Made by a program: the position numbers and the translations under genes. DNA of 64,000 bases from Astragalus membranaceus (lineage: Eukaryota; Streptophyta; Magnoliopsida; Fabales; Fabaceae), in contig CM076847.1 of NCBI GenBank assembly GCA_039519185.1, forward strand, positions 71,459,864-71,523,863, written 5' to 3'. Of the stretch, positions 20,408 through 32,589 are shown one piece after another. The number at the start of each line of letters is the position of its first letter. The first letter of the stretch is position 1. The notes under the pieces were generated by a model. The model was not told the DNA's origin. It was given only the letters and a program-made list of their open reading frames with translations, and made no database searches.

Positions 20408-22147
20408 ATCGCACAACAACTTTTTAACATAACACCGGCTGCATTACTGCTAACCACGGTTAACGTGTTATAATTCAGTACGACACCGACTGCATTACTG
20501 CTAAACCCCGGTGAACCCCCTTACCAATAGTACTTTCCCTAATGGTATACGGGCCTAGGGTAAGGGATCGTGACTTCCCCGCCTAGTATGTTAACCTCAT
20601 GGGTCTTCTCCCACACTCGATATAATTTATATATCTTATATCCACCCACAGTGGGCCGACACTTAACCCCGATATAATTTATATATCGTAACAGACACTG
20701 AACGTTTGGTTCTTTAACATTAAACCGTTACTGAACGTTTACTTCTACAAGACAAGCATATTATGTGTTCGCTCCCGTACACTATTTTACGGTTTTTTGA
20801 ATTAAACATAACTTTGCAAACCATTATAAAAACCTTTGAAAACATATTCAAAATCATGGCATTATAAGCCTAATATCATTGAAAAAGGGTTGGGAAAGGA
20901 CTAGAAGAGGATTGGAATCGAACGGGATCATTTCGGACAAGTTTATTAAATTTGGACAGAACACTGCGCACGGTTCGTGCGCCCATACGCACGGGTCGTG
21001 CGCCCTTAAATTTCATTTTTGAAGACGGAGACAGAACGAGGCACACGGTCCGTGCGCTTGGGGCGCCCAGGTCGTGCGTCTTTGACAGCACTTTGGTTTT
21101 GTCCCATTTTTGCATTTTTCGTCGTTCCGATCAATTCCGATACCTGTTTCAGTCAAGTCCCAACATAAAAACAGTCCAAAAACATATTCAAACAACAATG
21201 ATCATCATCAATCAAACAATCCAAAAACCAATTGGACATAAAAAGTGATTTTCGAACAAAATACTTTTTCGAAAACGAACCAAAACCGAAACACATTTCA
21301 CAATTTAAGTTTATGAATTCAAAAACCTAAACGTGAGTAAAACTCACAAGTTGTGATGAAAATCAAAATTAACTGAGACTTTCCGCAAAATTGCATTTCT
21401 GACATAACCACACGAACGTTCCCCGAATCAACTCCACGTTCCGACGACGCCCAAATCCGCTTCCAAAGCTTTCCGTTCAACCATGAGACATCCAGGGGCA
21501 CTATTCAACATCTTCAAGCTCCAATTGCTCTTCACACATAAACCTCAAATTTTGGTTCACTAACCCTAACTCTCCTAAGCTTGATTCCTTCACCACAAAC
21601 CAGTAATTAAACTCCTCCCTAAACTTTTACAACTCCAAGATTCATGAATGGAGTGACAACACTTCAAACCTCCTCTTTTATGCATCAAATTCGAAAATGG
21701 CAAGATGAGAGTGAGTGAGTTGTAAGTGATGATTTTGGTACCAAATTGAAGAGGATAAAATGGTGATCAACTTTCGTGTAGGATGGATGATGATTTCGTG
21801 AGCCTATCTTTCCCTTGCTCCTCTTATTCCTTCGTGACCCACTTTCTTCTCACTCTCCATTTCTTCTTCTTTTCTTTCCTTATCTCACGGTTCTCTCTTT
21901 CTTTCTTTTCTTTTCCTATATTTATAATATAAGTTTAAGTGAGGGTGTGGGGGAAATTTACCTCTATGCCCTCATTTAACTCTAATAGCCCAGAAATACC
22001 CCTTTCTATCAATTACTCATTTAAAAACCTTACACCAATCACTAATTATGTTAGCACTCAATTAATAAAATTATTAATCAAGTACCAAATTAACTTAATT
22101 GGGTTAAACATCAAAATAATTGACTTAATTATTTTGAGGATGTTACA
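20408..22147 (-). repeat. Tekay-like 3' LTR, minus strand, truncated (duplicate of 58120-59860)
   Basis: On the minus strand it begins TGTAACATCC at 22147 and resembles the 1076 LTR at its start. It has four palindromic GCACG-type motifs (20968-21080) and hairpin-ended CACCG..CGGTG repeats (20430-20520, inverted), and stops where the Ogre-like LTR interrupts it. The missing 3' end corresponds to 44243-44992 in the other copy. Confidence 0.8.
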
Positions 22148-23811
22148 TTACACCCCAACTTAGAATATTTTTGTCCTCAAAAATTCGTGAAGTCTTATAA
22201 TGGACTAACCGAGAATCGACATTCTCAGACAGGTCTTAATTAGCTGGAAAACAATCTTGAGTTAACGAAATGAATGTAGAAACTCTTCCCAAGTTGGCAC
22301 GTCAATCCCTAAGTACGTTCCACTACTACCCTAGAACGCTCTAAGGTCATAGTCCGAACTCTCTTGTTACGAATCAACACTAGAAACTCATCATTCGCCT
22401 ACATAGGCTTGGTACCGCGTTTTGAAAACACTTTCATAACTTTATTCCAATTATCCTCGTTTGCACCCCAACTTTGATTAATCTAAATCAAAGGGTTTAA
22501 TATGAGGCACTTGATAGAAATACAGGTTGAAAATCAGGTCCACGTATCGATACTCCTCGACAGAGGTAAGAACAACATGATTTTCTTGAAGGGAGTAAAC
22601 ACCTTTTCAACAAATTTCTAAAAATCGTTTTCAGTTCTTGTACACATTGAAAAATGTGACGGAAAAGTCACTGTGAAATTTCTTGATTCGCTTTTAAGTT
22701 TTCGAGGTAAAACTTTTTCAAAAAGATGGAAGGAGGATTCTACTAAAAACTTTGGCCTTACACGTATAAATAAGCCGTGAGGACATCAAATAAATTTGAA
22801 AACAATCAAATCACCTCGAAGTTGTTTTCAAATCAACTATTAAACTGAACTCAGAGTTCCTTTTCCTCTATTGCAACTTTTCTCACAATACTTTTACCAA
22901 CGACGTACCCAATTCCTTTCCGAATTGGCCAATAGCGTTGAGAGTTTCCCCACAACCTAAGTACGCCTCCAATGATTTTCCTCATACAGATTTTATTAGC
23001 CTCTTGATTTGTTCCCAAAATTAACTTTAGCACGTCAATCTTCACTTCGGAAGTTTCAGTCACTTGCAAGCAGATCCATCAATTAATCCTTTGATGGGCA
23101 TTCGCAACGTGAAAAATAGTCAACAGTCACGTCACTTTCATATTCGTATTCACGTTTGACCTGTCAAACGGAATCACAAAATACAATTTGATTGCTAACC
23201 TTCACAAAGGAGAGGTTAACAAACTAATACTTCGCCACCAAAGTGGAAACTTATGGATGTACCCCGTCTTAGAGCTAAAAGATTCTAACAATTCCATTTC
23301 ATGTATCATTAACTCTGCCGTGTGAAAAGATTTCCTACTCAGCGCATCAGCTACGACGTTGGCCTTTCCTGGATAATACTTCAACTCGAAGTCATAATCC
23401 TTCAGAAATTCTACCCATCTTCATTGCCTGTTATTCAGTTCTTTCTAATCACTAAAGACTTCGAAACGAGACCCATACAGGTAATGTCTCCAAATCTTCA
23501 ATGCATACACAATAGCTGCCAACTCCAACTCATGAGTCAGATAATTCTCCTCATGAGACTTCAATTGCCTGTACGCATAAGCTACCAGTTGTTGATTCTG
23601 CATGAGAACACATCCTAAACCCTTCCCAGAAGCTTCACTGTAAATTTGGAATTCCAATGACAGATCTGGAAGAATCAGGATCGGACCAGAAGTCAACCGA
23701 GTTTTTAATTATTGAAAACATTCTTCACAATCAGCATCCCACGTAAACGGCTGACCCTTACGAGTTAAGTGAGTAAGTGGAAGAAGTAACTATGAGAAAC
23801 CTTGAACAAAT
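22148..23811 (-). pseudogene. Decayed internal region of minus-strand Tekay-like element
   Basis: The purine-rich tract (22150-22175, inverted) leads to the LTR at 22147. Further right, on the minus strand, are pol remnants: the end of RT (23705-23811) and RNase H (23445-23696, with [10 protein letters not shown] and [19 protein letters not shown]), then the [15 protein letters not shown] linker (23202-23384). These match residues ~790-970 of the chromovirus at 3410 with stops and frame breaks between them. The integrase is gone: from 23200 to 22180 I recognise nothing coding. The element is dead. Confidence 0.8.
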
Positions 23812-26063
23812 CTCCTATAAACACACTCACCCTCACTCCCACTTACAGCAACACACCAACTGAAATAGGAAGAGGGAGAGAAGAGAGAGTTGGCGAGAAA
23901 GAAGAGGAAGCAGAGCTTCACTCTCTCATTGCATGTAAGACCCCTTTCCACTATTCTTCTCCATTTTTCTTTCTCTTTCCATTGATACTAATTTCCTCCA
24001 TTCATTCTTCGTCTTGCTCAATTCACCATTTTCGAATATTGAAGTTCAAAGTGGGAGAAGATGGAGTTTTGGGTAATGTGAACCTTGCATGCTCAAGTTG
24101 GAACTAGATCAAAGCATAAATGAAACTACATTGTTGATTCAAGGAGGTGTTGGAGAGTTGGGTTGCTGTTTGTGCAAGTTGAGTTGCTGTTTGGGCAAGT
24201 TGAGCTCATTGGTTTCGGTTTTTGGAGGCATTCGTAGCATGTTCGTGTGCCACGGGGATCATTCGTGGGTTTTCTCGTTTTGAGCACTTCTCGACGTCTC
24301 GGTATTTCGTGATTCTCATCACGATAGGTGAGTTTTACTCACGTTAGGGTTTTCATTCCATTGTTTGCATATGAATTGCATTTCTGGTTCCGTGACAAAA
24401 ATTCTGATTTCGAAAGATTATGGAGTCGAAAACCGTTTTTTGGAAAATAACGTTTTACGGTTTTTATCGAATTTTATATGTGATTGTATGAACTGAGATT
24501 GTACTGGTATATGGCTAGAATGTTTGATTGTTTTGTTGGAAATTGGATTGGGTTTCGATTGGAAGCGATCAGAGAAGTGAAACGAAACGAAACGAACAAA
24601 TAACGAATCTGCTACAGGCAGCACGGGTCGTGCTAGACTTTCTGTTGAATTGAAATGTGGAATTTCAGTCTAGCACGGGTCGTGCAAGGTCTGGCACGGG
24701 TCGTGCAAGACCTTCTGCCATCGGTTGCCAAAATATCGTTTCGCCGCTCCTTTCGATTCCAAACCTCTTCTAATATTTCTTCCAACCAATTGTGATGATA
24801 TTACCTTGATAAAATCATTTTTTTGAAGATGATCAACATGATTTTGAGAAAAGGTTTTGGAAAACACAAATCGTTTGAAAAACCGAAAAGTAGACCGCTT
24901 GTGGGTACATGTTTTTGAATAATAAAACGGATTACATGTCCAACTTGATATTGTATTACAACGCCAGATGTCTAGTATTGTAACCATCAAAACGGGTTAT
25001 AGAACTAGGAAGGGAAGGTCATGAGCCCTCACCCTAGGCCCTGAACGTTAGGGAAAGTAATAGCGAAGGTTACCGAGATTGTGGTTGTTTGCACGGCCGA
25101 TGTATGCTGCAATAGGTGCACGATTCGCCGAGATTGTGGGTGTTTGCACGGTCGGTGTTTCAAATTGGTAAGCTTGTAATGGTAAAGTAACTTACAAGGC
25201 TTAAAAATACATGAATAGCACATTAGATGCCGAGATTGTGTTTGTTTGCATGGTCGGTAATGGGTTAAGAATATATATGAGCAAGTGGTTTATAAATTAA
25301 ACCATGTTGCAACGGTTTTATATTTGAACCGAGTGATGTGAGGGGTTACGGTAAAACTCACTGAGATATGTTATCTCACCCTATCATATGTTGTTGTTTT
25401 TACAGAGCACGGGAATCCTAAATTTTTTGACTTTCTATAACAATTATAGAATAGAACCGATATGAAAGACGGTTTTTGCACTTTCTATATCGGTTCCTAT
25501 GGCAACCGATATAAAAAAAGTAAATTTAATTACAAAACTGCCACCGCGTCACTTTTAACATCAGGTCGTTTTTAACTGATATAAATGACAGTTATAAAAT
25601 GCATTTTTTCCACCAGTGCGAGATTGTGGTTGTTTGCACGGTCGGTAATGGGCTAAGAATATATATGAGCAAGTGTTTTATAAATTAAACCATGTTGCAA
25701 CGGTTTTATATTTGAACCGAGTGATGTGAGGGGTTACAGTAAAACTCACTGAGATATGTTATCTCACCCTGTCATATGTTGTTGTTTTTACAGAGCACAG
25801 GAAATAAGGATAGCAGGCGGCATGGTCAGTTGTCATGCTCGAGGAGAAGTTGGAGATTTAGTCTTTAATCCTTGTTTTTGATTCCGATGTTGTCTCTGTA
25901 TTCGGTCTTGTGACTCGACTCTGATTAATGATGTGTAAGAGTTTCCGTTGTTTTCTTGCAACGATGTTTATCTAAGTAGGAATTTTTATACTCTGTTGTA
26001 AACCAAATTGTACGTTTAGGTAATTCCTTGTATTTCTTGTCTTAGAAATATCGGGGTGTTACA
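23812..26063 (+). repeat. Diverged Tekay-like LTR, plus strand, 5'-truncated
   Basis: It switches abruptly from the inverted pol remnant at ~23812 to LTR sequence in the other orientation. Marks of the family: GAGTTTTACTCACG near 24328, three GCACGGGTCGTGC motifs (24622-24712), hairpin-ended units with CCGA..TCGG ends (25070-25260), CTCACTGAGAT near 25360, and the end CGGGGTGTTACA at 26063. About 190 bp around 25215-25405 is repeated at 25619-25800, with a CACTA-type end between. The right-hand duplicate is at 61523-63774. Confidence 0.75.
25413..25618 (-). mobile_element. CACTA-type transposon end fragment
   Basis: On the minus strand it starts CACTGGTGGAAAAAATGC and carries subterminal words of the type ACCGATAT/ATATCGGTT in both directions, as at the ends of CACTA (En/Spm) elements. 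Only one end is present (~206 bp) and no transposase. It sits between two copies of LTR sequence. A duplicate is at ~63126-63330. Confidence 0.6.
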
Positions 26064-27576
26064 TTTTTGGATTGTTTGATCGATGATTTGATGATGATCA
26101 TTGTTGTTTGAATATGTTTTTGGACTGTTTTTATGTTGGGACTGGACTGGAACAAGTATCGGAATTGATCGGAACGACGAAAAACGCAAAAACGGGACAA
26201 AACCAAAGTGCTATCAGAGACGCACGACCCGGGCACCCCAGGCACACGGACCGTGCGCCTCGTTCTGTCTTCATCTTCAAAAATGAATTTTAAGGGCGCA
26301 CGACCCGTGCGTATGGGCGCACGAACCGTGCGCAGTGTTCTCTCCAAATTTCATAAACTTGTCCGAAATGATCCCGTTCGATTCTAATCCTCTTCTAATC
26401 CTTTCCCAACCCTTTTCCAATGATATTAAGCTTATAATGCCATGATTTTGAATATGTTTTCAAAGGTTTTTATAATGGTTTGCAAAGTTATGTTTAATTT
26501 GAAAACCGTAAAATAGTATACGGGAGCGAACACATAATATGTTTGTCTTGTAGAACTAAACGTTCAGTAACCGTTAAATGTTGAAGAACCAAACGTTCAG
26601 TGTCTGTTACGATATATAAATTATATCGGGGTTAAGTGTCGGCTTAATGTGGGTGGATATAAGATATATAAATTATATCGAGTGTGGGTGACGACCCACG
26701 AGGTTAACATACTAGGAGGGGAAGTCATGATCCCTTACCCTAGGCCCGTATACCATTAGGGAAAGTACTATTGGTAAGGGGGTTCACCGGGGTTTAGCAG
26801 CAAAGTAGTCGGTGTTATGTTAAAAAGTTGTTGTGCGATTCACCGGGGTTTAGCAGTAATGCAGTCGGTGTCGTACTGAATTATAACACGTTAACCGGGG
26901 TTAGCAGTAATGCAGTCGGTGTTATGCTAAAAAGTTGTTGTGCGATTCACCGGGGTTTAGAAGTAAAGCAGTCGGTGTCGTACTGAATTATAACACGTTA
27001 ACCGGGGTTAGTAGTAATGCAGTCGGTGTCGTACTGAATTATAACACGTTAACCGGGGTTAGCAGTAATATAGTTGGTGTCGTGTTGATTGATAATGCAC
27101 GTGGTTATGAATTAAACCACGAATGAAAGAAAGTCCTATAATACGGTTCACCGGGGTTTAGCGTTCGTGCAGTCGATGTCGTGTTAAGTTAAATAGGATT
27201 CATAATTGAACCGAGAGTGTAGATAGGGGTCTCGGTAGAACTCATTGAGATTGTATCACATTGTTTATATGTTGTTGTTTTACAGAGAAACAGGGAAAGT
27301 GGAGATCCAAGAGGCACGAGTAGGTGGTACTCGGATGGTTTTTGAAGACTTAGCTTTTATGCTTAAGTTTATGTTTTCCCCGTTGGCTATGTACTACGAC
27401 ATTATAACTTTAACTGTTGTAAAGGTTATGTATTTATTTCCGCACTTTCTTGTATGATATTGAACACTAAAGTTTACTGATGGTTGATGGTCAGGGAACC
27501 ATTATAGGGGGTAGAGAAGATCATGAGTGCATCGCTGGGTAGCCTACTAAGTAAGAAAATGGCCCAGGATGTTACA
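26064..27576 (+). repeat. Tekay-like LTR, plus strand, 5'-truncated
   Basis: Same LTR family as the minus-strand LTR at 20408-22147, in the opposite orientation (26064-26830 against 20430-21235). It holds four palindromic motifs (26219-26335), seven hairpin-ended units (26782-27180) and a typical 3' end GATGTTACA at 27576. The 5' half is missing at the join with the preceding LTR. Confidence 0.75.
26782..27180 (+). repeat. Seven hairpin-ended CACCG..CGGTG repeats
   Basis: Seven units of ~31 bp of the form (C/A)ACCGGGGTTTAGCAG...GCAGTCGGTG, separated by spacers that alternate between two types (one ending in TTGTTGTGCGATT, one in TTATAACACGTT). This is a higher-order version of the four-copy array at 2672-2875, with a different core but the same CACCG/CGGTG caps. 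Confidence 0.8.
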
Positions 27577-27858
27577 CTACAACTTTTTTTTGACCAAATT
27601 CACTACAACTGGTGAGTCTTTGTTAAAGTGATTGTTAGTGATGACGAGTTAGTGTTAAAACAAAAACTGAAATTAGAAAACCTCTCTTTTTGGTTGTGTT
27701 TTGAAGGAAAACTGCTTCGAAAATAAGGAAAAATCAATTCAGCCCCATTTTACTCAAACATGTTTTGGTTTTGAAATCGACTTTCAAAACCCAAAAGCAA
27801 AAACTCACAACTACCCAAACGGGCCTTAGTTCATAAAAATATATAATCATATAATTAA
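27577..27858. other. Unassigned intergenic DNA
   Basis: No coding potential or recognised repeat. The stretch ends with a copy of the SINE target duplication (27849-27858). Confidence 0.5.
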
Positions 27859-28051
27859 TTTTTTTTGTATAAATCAGGTATCCTCTGCGCGCAATTGCAG
27901 AGACTAATCCCTCGAGCCGGGTAGGACCACAATGGGTGGCAAAGTTCCCCCTTTAGAGATCTAATGCTGCTGCATGTCCAACGCTGGATTTGAACCAAAG
28001 ACAGTTAAGCTGGAAGAGACCCCCTATCATCTCATCCAATCGCTCTTGGAT
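27859..28051 (-). mobile_element. tRNA-derived SINE, full length
   Basis: Flanked by the 10-bp target duplication ATATAATTAA (27849-27858 and 28052-28061). On the minus strand it starts TCCAAGAGCGATTGGATGAG, has a box A-like GGATGAGATGATAG, a box B-like GGTTCAAATCC about 40 bp further on, a GC-rich body, and an A-rich 3' tail next to the duplication. The 5' part of a related copy is at 37770-37860. Family name not assigned. Confidence 0.7.
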
Positions 28052-28061
28052 ATATAATTAA

Positions 28062-28896
28062 AAATTTAGTAATTAATTCACCTATATTTTCATTAATTCA
28101 TGTTCATGAATTTGGACATAATCTTTCAATAGTATCCATTGTAATTATATTTTTTCCTGTAATAGCTTTCCAATAAGTGTTTATTCTTATCACACCACAC
28201 TTTTTAAATAGGATATATAAATATTAAAATAAAATGTGAATAGAAACAAGAAATTAATTTTAACCTTTTTTATGCGATTAATTTTATGTTAAATATTATC
28301 TCTTAACCTTTTTATTTATATTTTAATTACTACAACTTTTTGAAATGTAAAATAACACTTGTCAAAAAAAAGAAATGTAAAATAAAAAGCTGTTTAAGAA
28401 ATTACGATATAATAAATCTGTATAGAATCCAGGGATGTAAGGGACCTATAGCACACTAAAAATACAAATTTCTAGGATGTAATGTCTTTAAGATTGAACT
28501 CGGCTTGAAAGTAATGTACGAAAATTAAATAGTTAAATTTAAATATTAGTTAAAACTTTAATATTTTTTTGTAAAATAAAAAATCTTTAATGATTTTATT
28601 ATATACTCTCCATGCTTAGATGTTATAAATTTGAGTACTATTTTTTAACAAATGATAATCGTTTATTATTATTCCTTTTAAAAGTTAATACTAGTTTACA
28701 CAGCGTAACTTTACATATTCATTTAAATTTGTTATATAAGTTATTGATTTTTTTTTTTGTATACTTTTAATTTTCTATATAACTATTAAAGAAATTTCAA
28801 TAATTATATTCTTATCTAATTGAAAACAATAACAAGATAAATATAATTTTTTTGGTAAATAATTAAATTTAGGAAATCATTATGTCCTTATCTTAG

Positions 28897-28959
<63 letters not shown>

Positions 28960-30144
28960 ATCATTGTTTGCTATGTATGTGGTCTACAATTTAAACCAGA
29001 TACATATAGACTATTTTCTTAGAGAGGGGGAGTATGTGTTCGCCTTTCATAGTGGGATTACCATGAAAAATCCTATAAATATATGGTTGCGTTAGTCATT
29101 TTTACAGCACTAGCAAGAGTAAATTCCATTTCTCGAAACCTATGAAAGTATCTTCTTCTCCTAGTGCAAACCCATGTTTGTAGAAAATTATAAAATTGGT
29201 GTTCATTATTTATCAATCACTCATATATACGCATGCAAACCAATATATGTATGATTGAATTATCTATTATGACGCTATAGATCTTTAAATCACTTGTGAC
29301 TTCACCATAGGCAAACAGGGTAAAGTTCTATATATTTTGATACTCATATCTTTTTTCCCATTATTTTTCATTTTTTAACTTATGTTGTTTTGTCTCTACT
29401 ATTAGATCCATGAGCAAGACAACTAATTGCAATCCACGCGTCATTGGGGAAGTTTAGTCAGATGGAAGTTACTGATGATGTCTTACATATATTTCTTCAC
29501 CTTCTCAACTCTGCTTTGCTCTACTGTGCGAACTAACGTAGTCAACATAAATCTCTAAACGACTGTGATTTCCTTGATTAAACATCGGTAAACTAGCATT
29601 TTGAAAAGAAGACATGAATTGATCTCCTTTTTTCTAAAAGTTAATGTAATATTCTAAAAGTTAACGTGTTTTGACTGCTTCTTGTTTCTTTTCTTCGTTT
29701 TCAAAAGGTACATCTAAGCAATTTCAAATGACAATTTCCGCTGAGGAATTTGAAGAAGGTGGGTTTTTTCTGGTTTTGATTTAAGGAAAATGATGAACAA
29801 GCCCTAATTTAATTTTGGGGATTTATGAGTTTCCATCTAAGCATTTTTAAAACTAAAATAAAAAGAAAATTTAATGCAATGTGGATGAAAATAATGAGTT
29901 TTAAAATAAAAATAAATAAATAAAAAAGTCACGTAGGAGTTTCGTTTGCCACATCAACATTTTTGTAACGGAAGAGTTAACAGAAGGACGAAAATGAAAA
30001 AGCTAGTATTTGCGGGGACCTTTTTAAAACAATTGCAGGGGCTTATTTAACAATTCGTTATGTTTGTAAAGACTAAAAACATATTTAAGCCTAAAAATTA
30101 TCCATTGAGAATTAATTGTGTGTCTTCACTTTCTCTCTCTGCCT
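28062..30144. other. AT-rich intergenic region
   Basis: No coding frame or element recognised. It contains a (TA)n microsatellite. A TATA-like CTATAAATATATGG at 29071-29084 has no obvious gene downstream. Confidence 0.5.
28903..28957. repeat. (TA)n microsatellite
   Basis: About 27 uninterrupted TA units. Confidence 0.95.
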
Positions 30145-32589
30145 CTATTTGTTTTTTTTTAATTTCTTTTGGTGGTTTGTTTGTTTGATTGTAGGTCCAC
30201 AAAGGAAGTGAGGGCCACCCCATGGAAAAATAACAAGAGATACGTGGAATTCTTTGACATCAGACACGCGACAATGGCTTTGAAACAAATATGAATGGAA
30301 AATAAATTCATGGGAAACCAATTGTTATTGAGTTCAGTAAACAAGATGGTCATGGCAAAAGGTACGTTCATTCAGATCAGTCTCCTATGTCTAGAAAGCC
30401 TATAAGCTTCAATTCTCCACCACTACCAGCCATATATCATTCCCATCACCGTCGTTTTCCTCCCCGGTTTCATTCCTCTCAGCCAAAAAGAGAGGAAGCC
30501 CCAACAGGATTGCTAATTCCATCAAGGAAAAACTCCACCGTCACTGTTGTTTTATCGCGTGGTGCCAATGTACTTATGGATATGGTTTGTAGCTAGTTCT
30601 AGTGGAAAGTAGTATTGTATAAGAATTTACAGCTCTGTGTAACATACAAATTTATTGTCAATGGAACAAATCTTCTAGTAATTTTATCTTTGTTATATAT
30701 ATTCAAATAATTTTTTTCATTGAATAATGACAATGAGGTTGATCCAAGTCATTCATTCCCTGTACTTAGTGAAACCAATATTGGAGACATATCACTTTCT
30801 ATACAAAAGTTAGTTCATAAAGTGTGATCACGTCTCCTGGTAGGCTTAACTTTCATAAAGCTCAAAATAATTATTGATATATTACTTTCATGTATTGAAT
30901 TAAACTTATAGCATTTCACTTTAAAGAAAATTTGATATAAATTTGGTAAAGTCTCAAAAACTTTGGGACTAGATCAAGACGTTGCGATATCGAAAAGAGT
31001 GTGAGCAATCATATACACTTGTCTCCTTAGAAACCAAATCACAGATTGTTTTGAATCTCAAATGTTTCTAATCTCATTCCAAATTGTCAAATTCAGATAC
31101 CACAATTTTAGGGGACTTGATCCCATCAACTACAACATGTTCCTCTAGTTAAAAATTTAACACAATGAAGTTGTAACTCCTTATCCCATCAGAGAGCTTG
31201 ACTATTACCACATAAATTTTTCAAATTTCATGTATTTGAAGTATCTTAAAACTATATTTTTATACGCAAATATTTTATCAAATTGAGTACAAAATGAAGA
31301 TTAGTTCAAACATCTCAAACAGCCCATGAAGTTGCTGAATTCCACCCATCTTAATACATCATAATTGCAATCAGCTACCCCACCACAAAGCTTAAATGGA
31401 ACAGAACACAAAAGAAGAAACCCTCAACTGTCCAATTCTAACTAAAGCATCCCTTGTTGGTAATTAATTTTCTTATAATATTTTCCTTTAGTATTTTCCA
31501 TAATTACTTATTCTTATCACATCACACTTTATAAATTTAGTATATAAATGTGAAAAGTTAAATACTTAAAATGTTCAAATAATATTTTCCATAAATGTTT
31601 ATTCTTATCACACCGCACTTTACAAATTTAGTATATAAATATGAAAAGGAAATATGCTAAAGAGACAACTAGTTAATTTTAAATTTTGTTACTGGATTAA
31701 TTTTAGGTCAAGATTCTCTCTTAACTTTTTTATAGCAGTAGTTGAAATTTTAGGTCCAGATTCTCTCTAAACAAAAATTGTAGTTGAAATTTTAAAATTT
31801 TACAATAAAAAATTTTTTATGTGGAACCTAGTGAGTGAAAGTTAACTATAACACAACTAAAAATAAATAAAAAATTAGGATATTTTTTTTTAGGATGATA
31901 TTAGCTTGAAACGTTATGTACAAAAAATTTGATAAAAAAATAGTAATTAAAATTTAAATTATTTTAAAATATACTCTGTATAGTTAACTGTTAAAATGTA
32001 ATCTTTGTTTTCTATTAAATAATTATAGTTCATTAATATTCTTTTAAAATAGAATCAACTTTTTACTAAATTTAAATTTAAATATCCATATAAATCTTTT
32101 ATATAATTTGTTAATTTCTTTTATGGTGTAAATTTATTTTTCTATCTAATATTAAAGAAATTTAATTATCGTATAAGTGTCTATTTTAAACAATTAAAAA
32201 GATAACGATGAAGTTTCTTGGTAAAGATAAAAATTTAATACTTGGCTATGTTCTTATTTTAGTGGATAAAATAATTGATTGACGTTTTAACACTCTAAAG
32301 TTTATTATACATAACACAATTTCAATTATTTTTTGAGAAAAAATAATACTTACTTTTAATTTAAATTTTAATGTAAAAGAAATGAAAGTTTAACCTCACA
32401 CCATCCCCTTCTATAGCCAGATACCCCTTTTTTTATCCTTAATATAAATGGTCGGACATGTGGGCTGAGGGGGAAACGTGGGGCATTACGGGTTCGACCT
32501 GTACTTTCAACATTTAGTAGGTCAGTCTCTTAGGGTAATCAAGTCGCCCATTAAAACATCTCTTTAATACTTACTCCCTCTAATAAAAT
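30145..32589 (+). repeat. Tandem duplication unit 1 (2.45 kb)
   Basis: It repeats directly at 32590-35035 with an offset of ~2446 bp and only scattered base differences, and a third, truncated start follows at 35036-35096. The unit holds a TEL-like pseudo-exon at its start and then ~1.9 kb of AT-rich DNA without coding content. The unit has no LTR-like ends and no target duplication. Confidence 0.9.
30199..30595 (+). pseudogene. TERMINAL EAR1-like (Mei2-type) RNA-recognition exon, broken, copy 1
   Basis: After a polypyrimidine tract and TTGATTGTAG acceptor (ending 30195), the plus strand reads KEVRATPWKNNKRYVEFFDI, a good match to the RNP1-containing second half of the RNA-recognition motif in TEL/Mei2-like proteins. 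A stop (TGA at 30291-30293) follows ALKQI. A one-base frame change then leads into IEFSKQDGHGKR and on into a Pro/His/Ser-rich tail, MSRKPISFNSPPLP..., which ends at TAG 30594. Exon 1 of such a gene is not nearby. Because an intron boundary is kept, this came from genomic DNA, not from an mRNA copy. TEL proteins act in shoot meristem patterning; this copy cannot make one. Confidence 0.65.

Noticed and set aside
30159..30371. Minus-strand 70-codon frame over the TEL-like exon (also 32605-32817)
   Set aside because: Antisense to a better supported exon with splice acceptor and RNA-recognition motif similarity.
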